Origin: Symsagittifera roscoffensis
Taxonomy: Eukaryota > Xenacoelomorpha > Acoela > Convolutidae
DNA: 64,000 nucleotides
Assembly: GCF_963678635.1 (NCBI RefSeq)
Contig: NC_087069.1
Span: 27,454,303-27,518,302, forward strand
Direction: 5' to 3'
Each line of letters begins with the position of its first letter. Position 1 is the first letter of the stretch. This document shows, one piece after another, positions 32,241 to 43,000 of this stretch. Both the position numbers and the translations under genes were made by a program. The notes below the pieces were generated by a model. That model made no database searches. It was not told where the DNA came from and worked only from the letters and a program-made list of their open reading frames with translations.

Positions 32241-34855
32241 CGTGGGCTAAAAAAATTATTATTTTGAGATTGAAAAGCGGTGGTATGGGGTTGTTCAATA
32301 ATTTGTTCATAAGTATTATCATCTTGTGATGGATGTGTTATTATATGTTGGACGGGACTTTGCGATGTGGTGAGTCTAAAATTTGGATTATGTGTGATGG
32401 CTAAATTTCGAAAATTTCGTGGGACTAGGGATAGTGGATGGTTATTTGGTAGGGGTGGTAATTGTGGTGCCGTTGGCTGTGTGTCGACATTGTTATGTTC
32501 TTCGTCGTATGTATTTTGTCGTGTTGTTATTTTTGTGTTATATTCTTTTATTTGTGCGTCTAAAAGAATTTTGTTTATAGATGTGGAAAAAATTCCAAAA
32601 AATCCTGCAAAGAGTATGCGTGCTACGCTTGCTTGTCTGTTTACTTGTGTGTGTATAGCACATGTATTGTAGATTCCTTTTAAGAGTGAGAAAAGAAATC
32701 CAATAAAGTTAAACATTGCGTATAAAATAGTCAATTTTTCTAAGATGTAGTAGGGCCATCCTAGAAAATCGAGGATCTCATTTTTGAGTGTAACAAAGCT
32801 AAAAATGTTGATTGGTGATATATCTTGGGGACGGTATTTTTCGCCGTTTAGATATATATAATCTTTAATGTCTTTAAAATATCCGCTATAGTCTTGTGTG
32901 TAGATATCGGCAAAACCTGCGGTTTCTGCAAGTTTGCGTAAGTTTTGGTCAATTGATTGTCTTTGTATTGTGTCCATTTGTGTTAATAATTCTTGGAATT
33001 GTTGTGTTCTAATGTGATGTTGAATATCTGATTTTGAATAGATTCCTATTGATTGTAAGTCTATATTTGGGTTTCGAGCAATAGCGCGAATGCTTTCTGG
33101 TGAAAATTTTTTGAGTGATTGCATTAATGTGGGATATGGAGTGAGAAGATAATATTTGTTTTCATCAGGGTTTAGTTGTACTACATTGTGGCTATTTTCT
33201 GATCCACATGGGACTGCGGTATCCCAGAAATATGTTCTTCGTGAAAGTGTATCCACGAAATGTACTTTATTCTTATAAAAGATAGGAATTCTTTTATAAC
33301 ATCGTTTATCTTCAAAAACGTATAGTGGTGATACTTTTTTAGTACAAGTATAAAACCATAAGATGTTTCCTTCGTAGTCTAAAAAATTTGATCTATTTCC
33401 TGATAATAAGTATCCTGCGTAGGGTATTTTTAATACTGCTAGTGCAAGTGATTGTAGTATTTGTGTTCGTTCTAATTCGCATAGTTGATGTAGTGTTTCT
33501 AATTCAGAGAGTGACATTTCTTGAAAAATGCGGCTAATTGTATAGTCTAGTTTCATATCCAAATGAATATCATAGTGGATATTACCAAAATATGTAGTAT
33601 TCATTAGTGATAATTCTTGTAAGCGTGTGCTTCTGGTGTCATAAGGTTTTAGATGTCCACCAGGTTGTCCGTTGCTTTTTTCAAAATTAACTGGTATATA
33701 GGATGTTCCTTCGTTTAGAGGATGACCTGTGGCATATGGGTCGATTTTCACTTTTCCAGTGGTCATGTCGAATCCTTTTTCGTATTCAACTAATATTTCA
33801 GAGTATTGTGTTCTGTGAAGTGGATTCCTGTATTTACATGCAAGTTCTGTTTCTTGATATATTTGAAAACGTGTCAATTTATTTTCTATATTATCTATGT
33901 TTCTAAAATCGGAACTTAGTTTGCGTGATGGATGGACTTGTTCATATGGAATTGATTGTATAAAATATTTTTCGTGAAATTTTATCATACGAGCGTGTAT
34001 TTTTGCTACTTGAAATGTTGTACATGTATCTTCGGGGAACCAAACAATTGTTGCTTGTGTTCTCGTTGTAGGGTCGCAATATCCTTGATCATTTTTACAA
34101 GGTAGTCGGATTCCTTGATAGATCATTGTATTATCAGATAAATCTCGTGTGAGTTGTATTTTTTCGAGTTGTATTTTCCAATCGAAAAACATTATTTCTT
34201 GGTATCCTTTATTTTTCGTGTCTGCTTTGCAGTTTGATGGGTTATTTATACCAATGTGTGGTATCCAGTGTTTATCATGTAGGTCATAGGTTAATCGTCC
34301 GTGTGCGCCGTTATACGGGTATTTTTCGTCTAGTCTTATATGTCCTTGGTGTCTTTCAAGTTGTGATTGATGTACAGAGTCTGAAAAAACTTGAAAATTA
34401 ACTAATTTTCTTTGGGAGTTTTTATTTTTTGTGATGTTTAGTCTAAGTAATTCATTTTTACAATCGTCGGGATTGAGATGTAAAAGACGTTCTATATTAC
34501 TTTGATAGAATGATTCATGGTCAAGTCGGTTTTTGTTTCCGTTCGAGACTTGTGAACAATGTACTTTCTTTTCGGAAAATGTTGCTGTGAATTTATAACC
34601 TGTAACTGTTGTTGCTCGGGCTTTTGAATAGAGTGTTGCTATTATATCTGTGGTTTCTATAGCTTGTGGTTCTGTTTCACATTGTGATACTTGATTTATT
34701 GCATATTTATGTAGTGTTTTTTGTTCATTTTCTTCGCAATCGTAATGTGTTACTAATAAATCTTGTGGTCCTGTACGAGGGGAAGGGTTTATATTTTGAT
34801 TTGAGGTTATTAGAAAAAGGGTTTGGAGAAAAATTAATAATTTTAGAATATACAT
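32237..34855 (-). CDS. env: Env-like membrane glycoprotein (tentatively chuvirus-like)
   Basis: 872 aa. A hydrophobic signal peptide (residues ~3-18) is followed by a long Cys-rich ectodomain with N-glycosylation sites such as LNITKN. A strong membrane span (~707-733, within LYAMFNFIGFLFSLLKGIY) and a second hydrophobic stretch (~740-762) precede a ~110 residue Pro/Gln-rich tail. From memory, the Cys pattern, a T.VW.P.D.C block near the middle and the paired C-terminal hydrophobic segments recall glycoproteins of chuvirus-like negative-strand viruses, which invertebrate retroelements have captured. I see no obvious furin site or fusion peptide. The start lies 13 bases inside orfD and the stop overlaps the orfE ATG. 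Envelope role is well supported by position and topology; the family is tentative. Confidence 0.75.
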   Translation of the reverse strand: MYILKLLIFLQTLFLITSNQNINPSPRTGPQDLLVTHYDCEENEQKTLHKYAINQVSQCETEPQAIETTDIIATLYSKARATTVTGYKFTATFSEKKVHCSQVSNGNKNRLDHESFYQSNIERLLHLNPDDCKNELLRLNITKNKNSQRKLVNFQVFSDSVHQSQLERHQGHIRLDEKYPYNGAHGRLTYDLHDKHWIPHIGINNPSNCKADTKNKGYQEIMFFDWKIQLEKIQLTRDLSDNTMIYQGIRLPCKNDQGYCDPTTRTQATIVWFPEDTCTTFQVAKIHARMIKFHEKYFIQSIPYEQVHPSRKLSSDFRNIDNIENKLTRFQIYQETELACKYRNPLHRTQYSEILVEYEKGFDMTTGKVKIDPYATGHPLNEGTSYIPVNFEKSNGQPGGHLKPYDTRSTRLQELSLMNTTYFGNIHYDIHLDMKLDYTISRIFQEMSLSELETLHQLCELERTQILQSLALAVLKIPYAGYLLSGNRSNFLDYEGNILWFYTCTKKVSPLYVFEDKRCYKRIPIFYKNKVHFVDTLSRRTYFWDTAVPCGSENSHNVVQLNPDENKYYLLTPYPTLMQSLKKFSPESIRAIARNPNIDLQSIGIYSKSDIQHHIRTQQFQELLTQMDTIQRQSIDQNLRKLAETAGFADIYTQDYSGYFKDIKDYIYLNGEKYRPQDISPINIFSFVTLKNEILDFLGWPYYILEKLTILYAMFNFIGFLFSLLKGIYNTCAIHTQVNRQASVARILFAGFFGIFSTSINKILLDAQIKEYNTKITTRQNTYDEEHNNVDTQPTAPQLPPLPNNHPLSLVPRNFRNLAITHNPNFRLTTSQSPVQHIITHPSQDDNTYEQIIEQPHTTAFQSQNNNFFSPR

Positions 34856-36081
34856 GTGTATGATAATCCTGAGTATGGATTATAAAATGTAATGTAACCA
34901 ATTGTGTTTTTAGTGTATCTGTCGTATTTGTATATTACTTCAGTAGTTATAAACGGTGGTGGTAGTGATTGAGCTGTTATGTTAGGTGGATTTAATGGGT
35001 AGGGATGTTGGGTAATATTATTTAACTTAACTGTGATTTCAAATTTTAATTGTAAACTGTTTTGTTGGAGTATTTGAATATTGTGATCACGGATATCGTT
35101 GTGAATATCTTGGCGATATTGTAATCTATTAAGTGCCCAGTTATGAAGGCGGTTACTTTCTTGATGTTGTCCAAATAATGGTGGAGGTGCTGTGAATGTA
35201 TTCCAATCTAATCTTAAAGGAATATTTATTGATGATTGTTCTCGATATCTGGCGTCGAGATTATTTGGAAAATTTAAGTTAAAGGGTAGTGGTGAAAATT
35301 GGCTTATTGATGGTGTTGATGGTAGTGATAATGTTTCTGGTAGTGATGAGGATGTTGTTGTATCCGTAGAAATATCTATGGGGTCATTGACTAAATTTGG
35401 TTCACCTTGTGTAAATGAATGTGTAGTCCAATATGGAAGTCGTGATGTTAGGTTTGGGGGGTTAAAAGGATTTTCTCGTGCTTGTTCAGATGTTGGTGTT
35501 GAACCTAAGTAGTCTGAGGGGAGACTTGAAGTGCTTCGTTGTGAAAAAAGTGTAGGAGTTTCTGGTGTGATACCAGTGGTGTTTTCTGGAGTGGTTTGTG
35601 ATGGGGATTGAGGTATATCAAAATGAACTCGGGGAGTTTGAAAATTTCTGTTTCGTCGAGGATGTATAATTTGTCGATCTATTTCTGTTGTGTTTTGGTT
35701 TTGACTAAGGTTTCGTATTCTACTTAGTTCTTGTGGTAGTGTGGGGTAAAGATTATATGTTGGTTCACTTAGGGATGCTTGTCGTTGAACTGGTTCTAGT
35801 GGTTCAGATAAACGAGCGTGTCGTTCTTCAAAAGTGTATGGATTGTCTTGAAAAGAAATTCGTGTAGATGTTGGAGGATTTTGAGTAGTTGAAGGTGGTG
35901 TTTGGTTATCTTGGGATGATGTCGGTGAAGACTGATTCTGTGACTGTTGGGTAGCAATTTTTGATGGATTTTGAATTGTTACTTTAGTGGGAAGGTTTAT
36001 GTTTATTATAATATTCTTCCAAAAAAAATAATTAAAAAAATTGTTGCTAGGGCAAATGTGATGATTGCTTTCTTTATACAT
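34843..36081 (-). CDS. orfD, unknown Pro/Ser/Thr-rich 412 aa protein
   Basis: Not recognised. Residues ~35-285 are rich in Pro, Ser, Thr and Gln with little order. ~285-412 look folded (QLKFEITVKLNN, YKYDRYTKNTIGYITFYNP). The first ~20 residues from the ATG at 36081 lie in another frame of orfC and are not conserved in copy 1. The true N-terminus may therefore be made by a -1 frameshift out of orfC at the T8 run (36028-36021), or by a later start. The 3' end overlaps env by 13 bases in both copies. Its position between pol and env, the Pro-rich linker and a possible membrane-anchored N-terminus suggest a structural or accessory virion protein; this is inference only. Confidence 0.75.
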   Translation of the reverse strand: MYKESNHHICPSNNFFNYFFWKNIIININLPTKVTIQNPSKIATQQSQNQSSPTSSQDNQTPPSTTQNPPTSTRISFQDNPYTFEERHARLSEPLEPVQRQASLSEPTYNLYPTLPQELSRIRNLSQNQNTTEIDRQIIHPRRNRNFQTPRVHFDIPQSPSQTTPENTTGITPETPTLFSQRSTSSLPSDYLGSTPTSEQARENPFNPPNLTSRLPYWTTHSFTQGEPNLVNDPIDISTDTTTSSSLPETLSLPSTPSISQFSPLPFNLNFPNNLDARYREQSSINIPLRLDWNTFTAPPPLFGQHQESNRLHNWALNRLQYRQDIHNDIRDHNIQILQQNSLQLKFEITVKLNNITQHPYPLNPPNITAQSLPPPFITTEVIYKYDRYTKNTIGYITFYNPYSGLSYTCIF

Positions 36082-36173
36082 TTACATATTGTCAAAATGA
36101 GGGATGATAGAAATGTTATGAAAATTACAAACAATAAAAAAATATCAGTTCTACTGAAAATTGTTCGTATCAT
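36006..36173 (-). CDS. orfC, small two-pass membrane protein (55 aa)
   Basis: Two hydrophobic spans (~11-30 and ~36-51) around a short CKCIKK turn. The ATG overlaps the orfB stop as ATGA (36170-36173). Copy 1 encodes identical residues over the first 45 codons despite 15 codon differences, so the frame was under strong purifying selection. The frame ends at TAA 36006-36008, shortly after a run of eight T on the sense strand. At that run U UUU UUU is in frame, and a -1 slip would enter orfD. The role is unknown; the size and topology are those of viroporins or small envelope proteins, as analogy. Confidence 0.75.
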   Translation of the reverse strand: MIRTIFSRTDIFLLFVIFITFLSSLILTICKCIKKAIITFALATIFLIIFFGRIL

Positions 36174-36400
36174 TTAGACAAGTTGTTAAAATCGTACCTG
36201 TGGATATATTCAAGGGTTTTGGAAAGTTGGAGGAATAGTTCAATTATTGTGTAGAAAATTAAAAAAATGTTACAAAAAATTATTATGATTATTAGAAAAG
36301 ATTCGATGATATCAAAAAGAAAGATTATAAAGACTTGAAGTATTGAAAAAAAATGTTTAAAATTGATAAATATTTGAGCGACTGTTTGAGAGAAAAGCAT
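36170..36400 (-). CDS. orfB, small hydrophobic protein (76 aa)
   Basis: Starts MLFS. A long hydrophobic region (~18-58, rich in Ile and Phe) is followed by a polar C-terminus (IHRYDFN). The stop TGA shares bases with the orfC ATG. Copy 1 has the homologous frame with one frameshift in a T run and mostly conservative changes. Not recognised. It could be a membrane protein acting with orfC, or a leader peptide for reinitiation. Confidence 0.6.
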   Translation of the reverse strand: MLFSQTVAQIFINFKHFFSILQVFIIFLFDIIESFLIIIIIFCNIFLIFYTIIELFLQLSKTLEYIHRYDFNNLSK

Positions 36401-37000
36401 TTAAGAAATGATCTCTTTGTCGAATATTTTTTGCTGTTTGAGGCGATTTTCTAGTGTGGTCGAATTATTTATTAGTTTTTTGACAAGTGGGTTGAGTTTC
36501 GTAAAAAATTGTTGGGGGCAATTTTCATGGTGACTGGGAGGTCGTCTTTTTCTTTATTTTTGTTTGTCAAATGATCCGGGGTATGGTGAGATTTTTATAC
36601 TTTAGGCTAATTAAAATCTTCATTTTGTGACTTTAGGCTAAGTTATCAAATTTGTTTTGGGGGTATTCGTGGTCTGAGTTGGGGAAATATTGTTGATCTT
36701 TGGGTTATTAGATAAGGGAGGGGTACGGTATTATGGTGATATTTATTTTAGCTGTCAAGTTGGAGTGGTTTGCTTATTTTTGACCTGGAGGTTGTAAAGT
36801 TATAGTTAGAGATGTGCCTGGAGTTCTAGATTATTCGTCTAATTGATCTTAGTTTGAGTTAGAGAAAGTGGCGGATTGGATGAATCCTATTGGTCTATTT
36901 TGAACTAGAATTATTGCGTACTTGTGAGCATGTTATTTTGAAAAATGGAAATGAAAAATGTTACGGAGGTTTCAAGATTGTGAAGTATAAAATTTTAAAA
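36401..37000 (-). other. spacer between gag-pol and orfB
   Basis: 600 bases without an open frame of note. It carries two copies of ACTTTAGGCTAA (36599-36610 and 36630-36641) at the same place as in copy 1. This is the natural site for a splice acceptor or internal promoter serving the downstream genes. Confidence 0.6.
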
Positions 37001-40000
37001 TTACTTTTTAAATTCTACTTTCTTTAATATTTTAGATTGGGGGATGAACATTTTGTAGTTTTTACGTGGTTGATTTCGGAGTCTTGTTGTCTTTCTATGT
37101 TCTGATTTGTCTATTTCTTCTTGGGGTATTATTTGTTCTGTCATTTTTCTATTTTTTCTTTGTTTTGGAGATTCTTTATGGTTTTGTGTATTGTTTTTGG
37201 TAGCGATTGGTTTTGTGTTTTGATTTTCGGTGGGGTTATCATTTTGTTCTGTGTTTTTCAGATGTGGTTCGTTTTGAATAATTTTTAATCCTGTGAAAGA
37301 ATATAATTGGGTTAATTCGCGGAGTGCGTATTCTTTTGGGTAATAAGGTAATAGGTTGTTTCGATGCTGAACGATTTCTTTTTTGTTTGAGTCGATAATT
37401 TTATATGTGACATCTGTGGGTTTTGCAATTATTTGATAGGGTCCTTTTCGGAGGGGTTGTAATTTTTTAGAAATTCCTTTTTGAGTATTAAAATTAGGTA
37501 TTAAAACAAATGTTCCAATTTTTAAATCGGAAGCTGGTGTAAAACGTGAATTGATTTGTTCATTTATGTTTTGTCTTTGTAATAACTTTTTCGTTATTTT
37601 TTGGTAAATTTCATTGTGTTTCTTATCTCTATTTAAAATCCATTCGGTGTGTGTACCGGAGGCTAATTTAAGAATTTGTGGGTGATGAAAATGATCTTCA
37701 TCGTGTGTATGTAAAGGTAGGTTATAACAAATTGAGTCTTTAGTTGGTTGACAATAACCTTGTGCGTTTTTATGGGAATTTGCTGTAAACATTATTGGTT
37801 TGCGTGGCTTTTGGTTGAAAACCATTTCATATGGTGACATTCCTAAAGTTGTCGTGATTTGTGAATTATATGCTAAGGGAAATAATTTTACATCTGCTGA
37901 CCATTCGGTATATTTTGTATCATTTCCGTTGATGATACATCTAAGATATTCTTGTAGTGAACGGTTCATACCTTCGACTAAGCCGTTTGTCCAAGGTGCA
38001 TGAGATGTACGTGGTTTGTGTTTAATGTTGTATAAATGACATAGTGTTATTATTTCATTATTTATGAATTCTGTACCGTTGTCTGTAACTAAAATTTCTG
38101 GTAGTCCGAATTTTGCTATCCAGTGTTCATAGAGTGTTGTGTAAGCGTAATAAGCGTTACAATGTGGTACTGGGTTAAGTGCTACATAATGTGTAAATGC
38201 GTCAACAATTACCATAATGTAGGAGTTTCCTTCTGATGAGGGTGAAATTGGGCCTTTAGTATCAAATGAGATACGGTGATTAAAGTACAGACTTTGTCCT
38301 TTAAAATCTTGTTTTTGTGCTATTTGTTTTTGATTTGGGTAAGGTTTATTCAGTTGACATACTATACAATCATTGCATAGTACTTTTATCCAAATCGGTG
38401 CATTTGGGAAGTAAAAATTTTGTATAAAATTTGAATATGTTTTTTCTGATCCAGAGTGTCCTTTAATGTTTTGTGTATGTGAAATATTAAAAGCTATAAG
38501 AATCATACTTATAGGGAGACAGGGAACTGTAGATTCATTAAGGTTGTACTCTAAAAGGTCTGTATTTTCGTTAATTGTTGTATTGTTAAACTTGCGAAAG
38601 TATCGGAGGAGTGTTTTGTTTCCTAGAATGGTTGAATCTGCTTTGATAGGTTTAGTTTTATATTTGTGCCATGATTTTAGTTGTCGAATTACTGGGTCAA
38701 GGTTTTGATATTGTTTCAGTGTTGAAATTGTAATTGTTTCTGTTGGGGGGAGAAAAATGTTTTCGATTTCTAATTTAGATAATGGTATTGTATCAAGTGG
38801 GTCGTGAAGGTCAAAAACTTGATTTATTGTGTATTTTGAATCATTTGTTTGTGGTCCTGATAAATTTATTTTATCAGTTAAATCTTCTTTTTCAATTAGT
38901 GGAAAATGGTCTTTTTTAGGTAGGTGTTGTTTTGTTCGTTTTTGTTGGGTGTTATTTTTTATCCATTGAGAATATGGAATTGGTTTAAAAGTTGATGTTC
39001 CAAGTAGGTCAACTTCATAATGATTATTTTGACAATCTAAATAAAGTGGGAAATGTTGTAAATTATTTATTTGTGATTGTTCAATATCAGTTTTTACTGC
39101 ATATTTGCATTCTAATCGAGGTGATGTTTCGTTTTCTGCAAGGTAGAATTTTATATTTTTGGGTATTTCAACTGTTGTTTTTCGTGTAAGTAATTCAGGT
39201 GGTGTATTTCGACTTAAGGTGTCTGGTAATGCAAGATTTTTTCCTGCAGTCCAAACTATATGTAAGTTTGGAAATTTCATTAGAATTAGTTGAAATCTGT
39301 AAACTCGGTGGTTTGGGTTAGATTTCTGTGTAAAAAGAAAGATGATTGGTTTGTGGTCTGTGAACAAAACTGTGGGATGTTTTGATCCAAGTATCAGAAA
39401 TTCATATTCTGTAAGTGTATATATTATGGCTGTACATTCTCTCATTAGAGTTGAGAGTCGTAGCTCTGCTTGAGTGAATAATCGAGAATTTGCTGATATG
39501 AGGTTCATTTTATTTGTACCATTATGTGATTGTAATAATGCTGCGCCGATGCCAAAGTTCGAAGCATCGCACATTGCATAAAATGGTTGATCAGGGTCTG
39601 GAATTGTGTTTGAAATTTGTTCAGTTAAAAGTTTCTTTATTTCTTCGAATCGTGTTTGATGTTCTGTATTCCATTCAAAGTTGTTTTGTTGTCTAAGGAT
39701 GTTATAAAATGGTCGTAGGTATAATTGCATTTTATAAACATATTTACTTAAAAAGTTTAACATTCCAAGGAACTCTTGGATTTTCTTTTTATTTGTTGGT
39801 GGTTGAAGTTTTTGAATAGCGTCAATGCGTGATTTCAGTGGAGTGATTGTTTTTCTTTCTATATTATGTCCTAAGAATTTAACTCTAGTCAAAAAGAAGT
39901 GTGATTTATCGGGGGCGGCCTTCAGATTTTCGTTCTGAAGTATTTGGTGATATGTTTCTAAAACTTTGAACATTTCGTCTTTTGTTTGTGATTGCATAAA

Positions 40001-43000
40001 AACATCGTCTAAATAGGTGATTGCGTTTTTCTTGAGTATTAGTGGTCTAAAAATTTTGCTCATAAAGGCTGAAAATGCTGCTGGTCCTATGGATATTCCA
40101 TAGAATAAGCGGTTGAATTCATATTGTTGGTTTCCGATAACAAATTGTGTTAAACGTCGTGATTGTTCATCTAGTGGCATTTGATTGTATGCACTATTCA
40201 TGTCGGCGGTTGTGAAGTATTTGCCGTTTATTTTTGTTAAAATAACTTGTATTGGTTCAATGGGCCAATTACATTTTGATTCATCTATGAGTGAATTGAG
40301 GTATCTAGCATCGAGAACGATTTTTAACGATTCTCCTTTAGCTAGAATGATAACGGGGTTGATGAATGTGTTGCCTTTTGGTTGTTCTTCTTTATTAACC
40401 GGTGATATAATGTTGTATTGCTCTAAAATATCGAGTAATCTGTTTACTTTATCATGTAAGTGAATTGGTACTTTACTTGCTCTTTGTTTTTTGAAAACTG
40501 CGTCTGGTTTTAATGGGAGATGTAGTGATGAACTGATTTTGCCAACATCGAATTTTGATGTTGCATAGACTGATGAATATTGAATTAGCTGTTTGGCTAA
40601 CTTTTCAAATTCGTCTTGTGTTATTTGTGAATGTTGGAAATTAAACATTGTTAAAAATTTCTGTTGGTCCTCTGTGTAGTTACTGATGTTGAATGTAGGT
40701 TTGAAATATGGAGTTTTTGTGAAATAATCCGTATTTCTGTTTTCGTTACTTATTATATTATTTATAGATAATTCTTCATTAAGAATTGTAGATTGGCAAA
40801 TATCTAGTAATTGGAGTATATTATTTACGCGATAGGCTTTTTCGTGTATTGGTGATATTGTTGCGTTGGTTTCACAATATCCTAAAAGTCCTAATGGTAA
40901 TGTTACTTGGTAAGGTGTGTTGTTATAGACATGTAAGGAGATGATATCTGAATTCGAATTTTTCAAATATTTTATTGAAGAGATTGTGATTTTGAAAAAT
41001 TTATGAATCGGTTTGAATTCAAAATCTGACATATAAAATTTTTGTTTGTTTTGTGCTTTATCATATTGGTGAACTTGTTTGATTGAAAAATTATAGATGT
41101 TTCCTGATAGTGGTTTCAGGTGTTTTCTTTGTTGGTTAAATATCGGATAAAATTTTGAAAAGAATGGTGGTTGTTTATTCAATCTTTGAAAAAATGTTAA
41201 GGATGTTTCTTTTGTTTTTGTATATTTATCTTTGATTAATATTTTACTATTTAGTATGTTAATTGTTGGTATATACTTTGAAATAAATGGTATTCCAATG
41301 ATATTATATTTAATATCGGTGATATGGAATATTTGTTTAAATGGTTTATTTAAAATTTTACTTTGTTCCATTGTTCTGGTAGGGAGGAGAAATAATTGGA
41401 TTTTTCCGTAGTTTATCAATGTTGATCCTTGTGCTGTCGCTAGTTTGCTGGAGGTTTCAAGAGGTGTTAGCTTTGGGTGTAAGATTTTTATTTCATTCCA
41501 TGTGGGAATGTTTATTATGTTTGATTCTGCTCCTGAATCAATTAAAAAATCTATTTCAAGGTCTGGTGGTTGAAATTCTTTATTTCTTGGGCTTTCTAAG
41601 AGAAATGGTATTGTCCAAATTTTTTCTTTGGGTTGTTCTTTTTGTATATTTTGATAAATGTGGTTTGTATTCAAGCATTTTGTTTTGGTATTTTTATTGG
41701 TTTGATTTGTAGTGTTTATCTCATTTGTTTCTTGCGTCGTTGGTGTGGAATTTATGGGTGTAGTGTAATGATTTTGAAGAATTTGTGATTGATTTTCATA
41801 TATATGTGATGGAAAGGGTTGTTCATATATGACAGATTCATAGTCATTTTCGACTTTTATCATATTGATATCAAGAGTGTTTTCAGTATCACTTTCTGAA
41901 TCTGATGATGTACAGTTTATTTGATTGAGTTGTAACGTATCAGTTACTGTGTCATCAATACCTGGAGGGTCTGATGTTGTTTCTGGGTTAGCTTGTACTT
42001 GATTGATTTGTCTTTGATGTTTAGGTGTACTGCTTCTGTGACGATTATTAGAGTTATTGTAGTGATTATTATTTCGGTGTGGTGATTGGGAATAATTTCG
42101 ATAGCGATTATTATAACTTGGGTGTCGGTTTTGTGAATTATTTCGCGATCTGTTTTGGTAATTATTGTTTGGTCTGTTATAGTTCGATCTATTATATGAG
42201 TTATTTCTTGATCGATTATTCGGGTAATTCTGGTTTCGGTTGTTTGAATAACTTCTATTTCTATTATAGGAGTAGTTTCTATTCCTATTGTATGATGAAT
42301 TTCGTGATTGGTTGTTTGGATAGTAGTTATTTCTTGATTGGGAATTAGATCTAGAAACAAATCGTTGTGTATTTGAATTTGATCTGGAGTAGTTATTTCT
42401 ACTATTTGGTCTATTGTAGTGATTTTGTGATGGATTATACGTGTTTCTTCGTTCTGGTGATCTTCCTCTATAACTTGAGTTATATGGTGATTGATTTCTT
42501 GTATAATTTGTATTGTTCGGGAGTGGTTTTCCTGAACTGTTGTTGCTGTGAACTGTTTTGTTCGGTAGATTTTGATCTTTTTTCATGTATTGATAGAATG
42601 ATTTATTTGGTTCTTTGTATTTTTGAGGTTTATTTTGACTATCTTGCTGTTTTTGTCTACATTCGGAAATACTATGTCCGTATCGGCGGCAATAATTACA
42701 CCATTTTTTGAAAGATGGTTTGCCTTTAAAGTTCGGGTTCTTTTCGTAAATATTGAGTATTTCAGTGATTTTTTCAACGAGGTCTGTTTCTGATTCCTGT
42801 ATATTATTAATATTAGTGGAAGTCGTTTCAATTTTGTTAACGTATTGTAATTTCAGATTCTCCGTTTCTTCTAGTTTCATCGTGATTTCTGCTTGTTCTA
42901 ATTTGTCTACTAGTTTTCGAAAATCTAAATCGGGTTCTCGAATTGAAGAAGGATGGGATGCTCTCTTTTTTATTGCTATTTTCCTTAATTGTGGTGTTAA

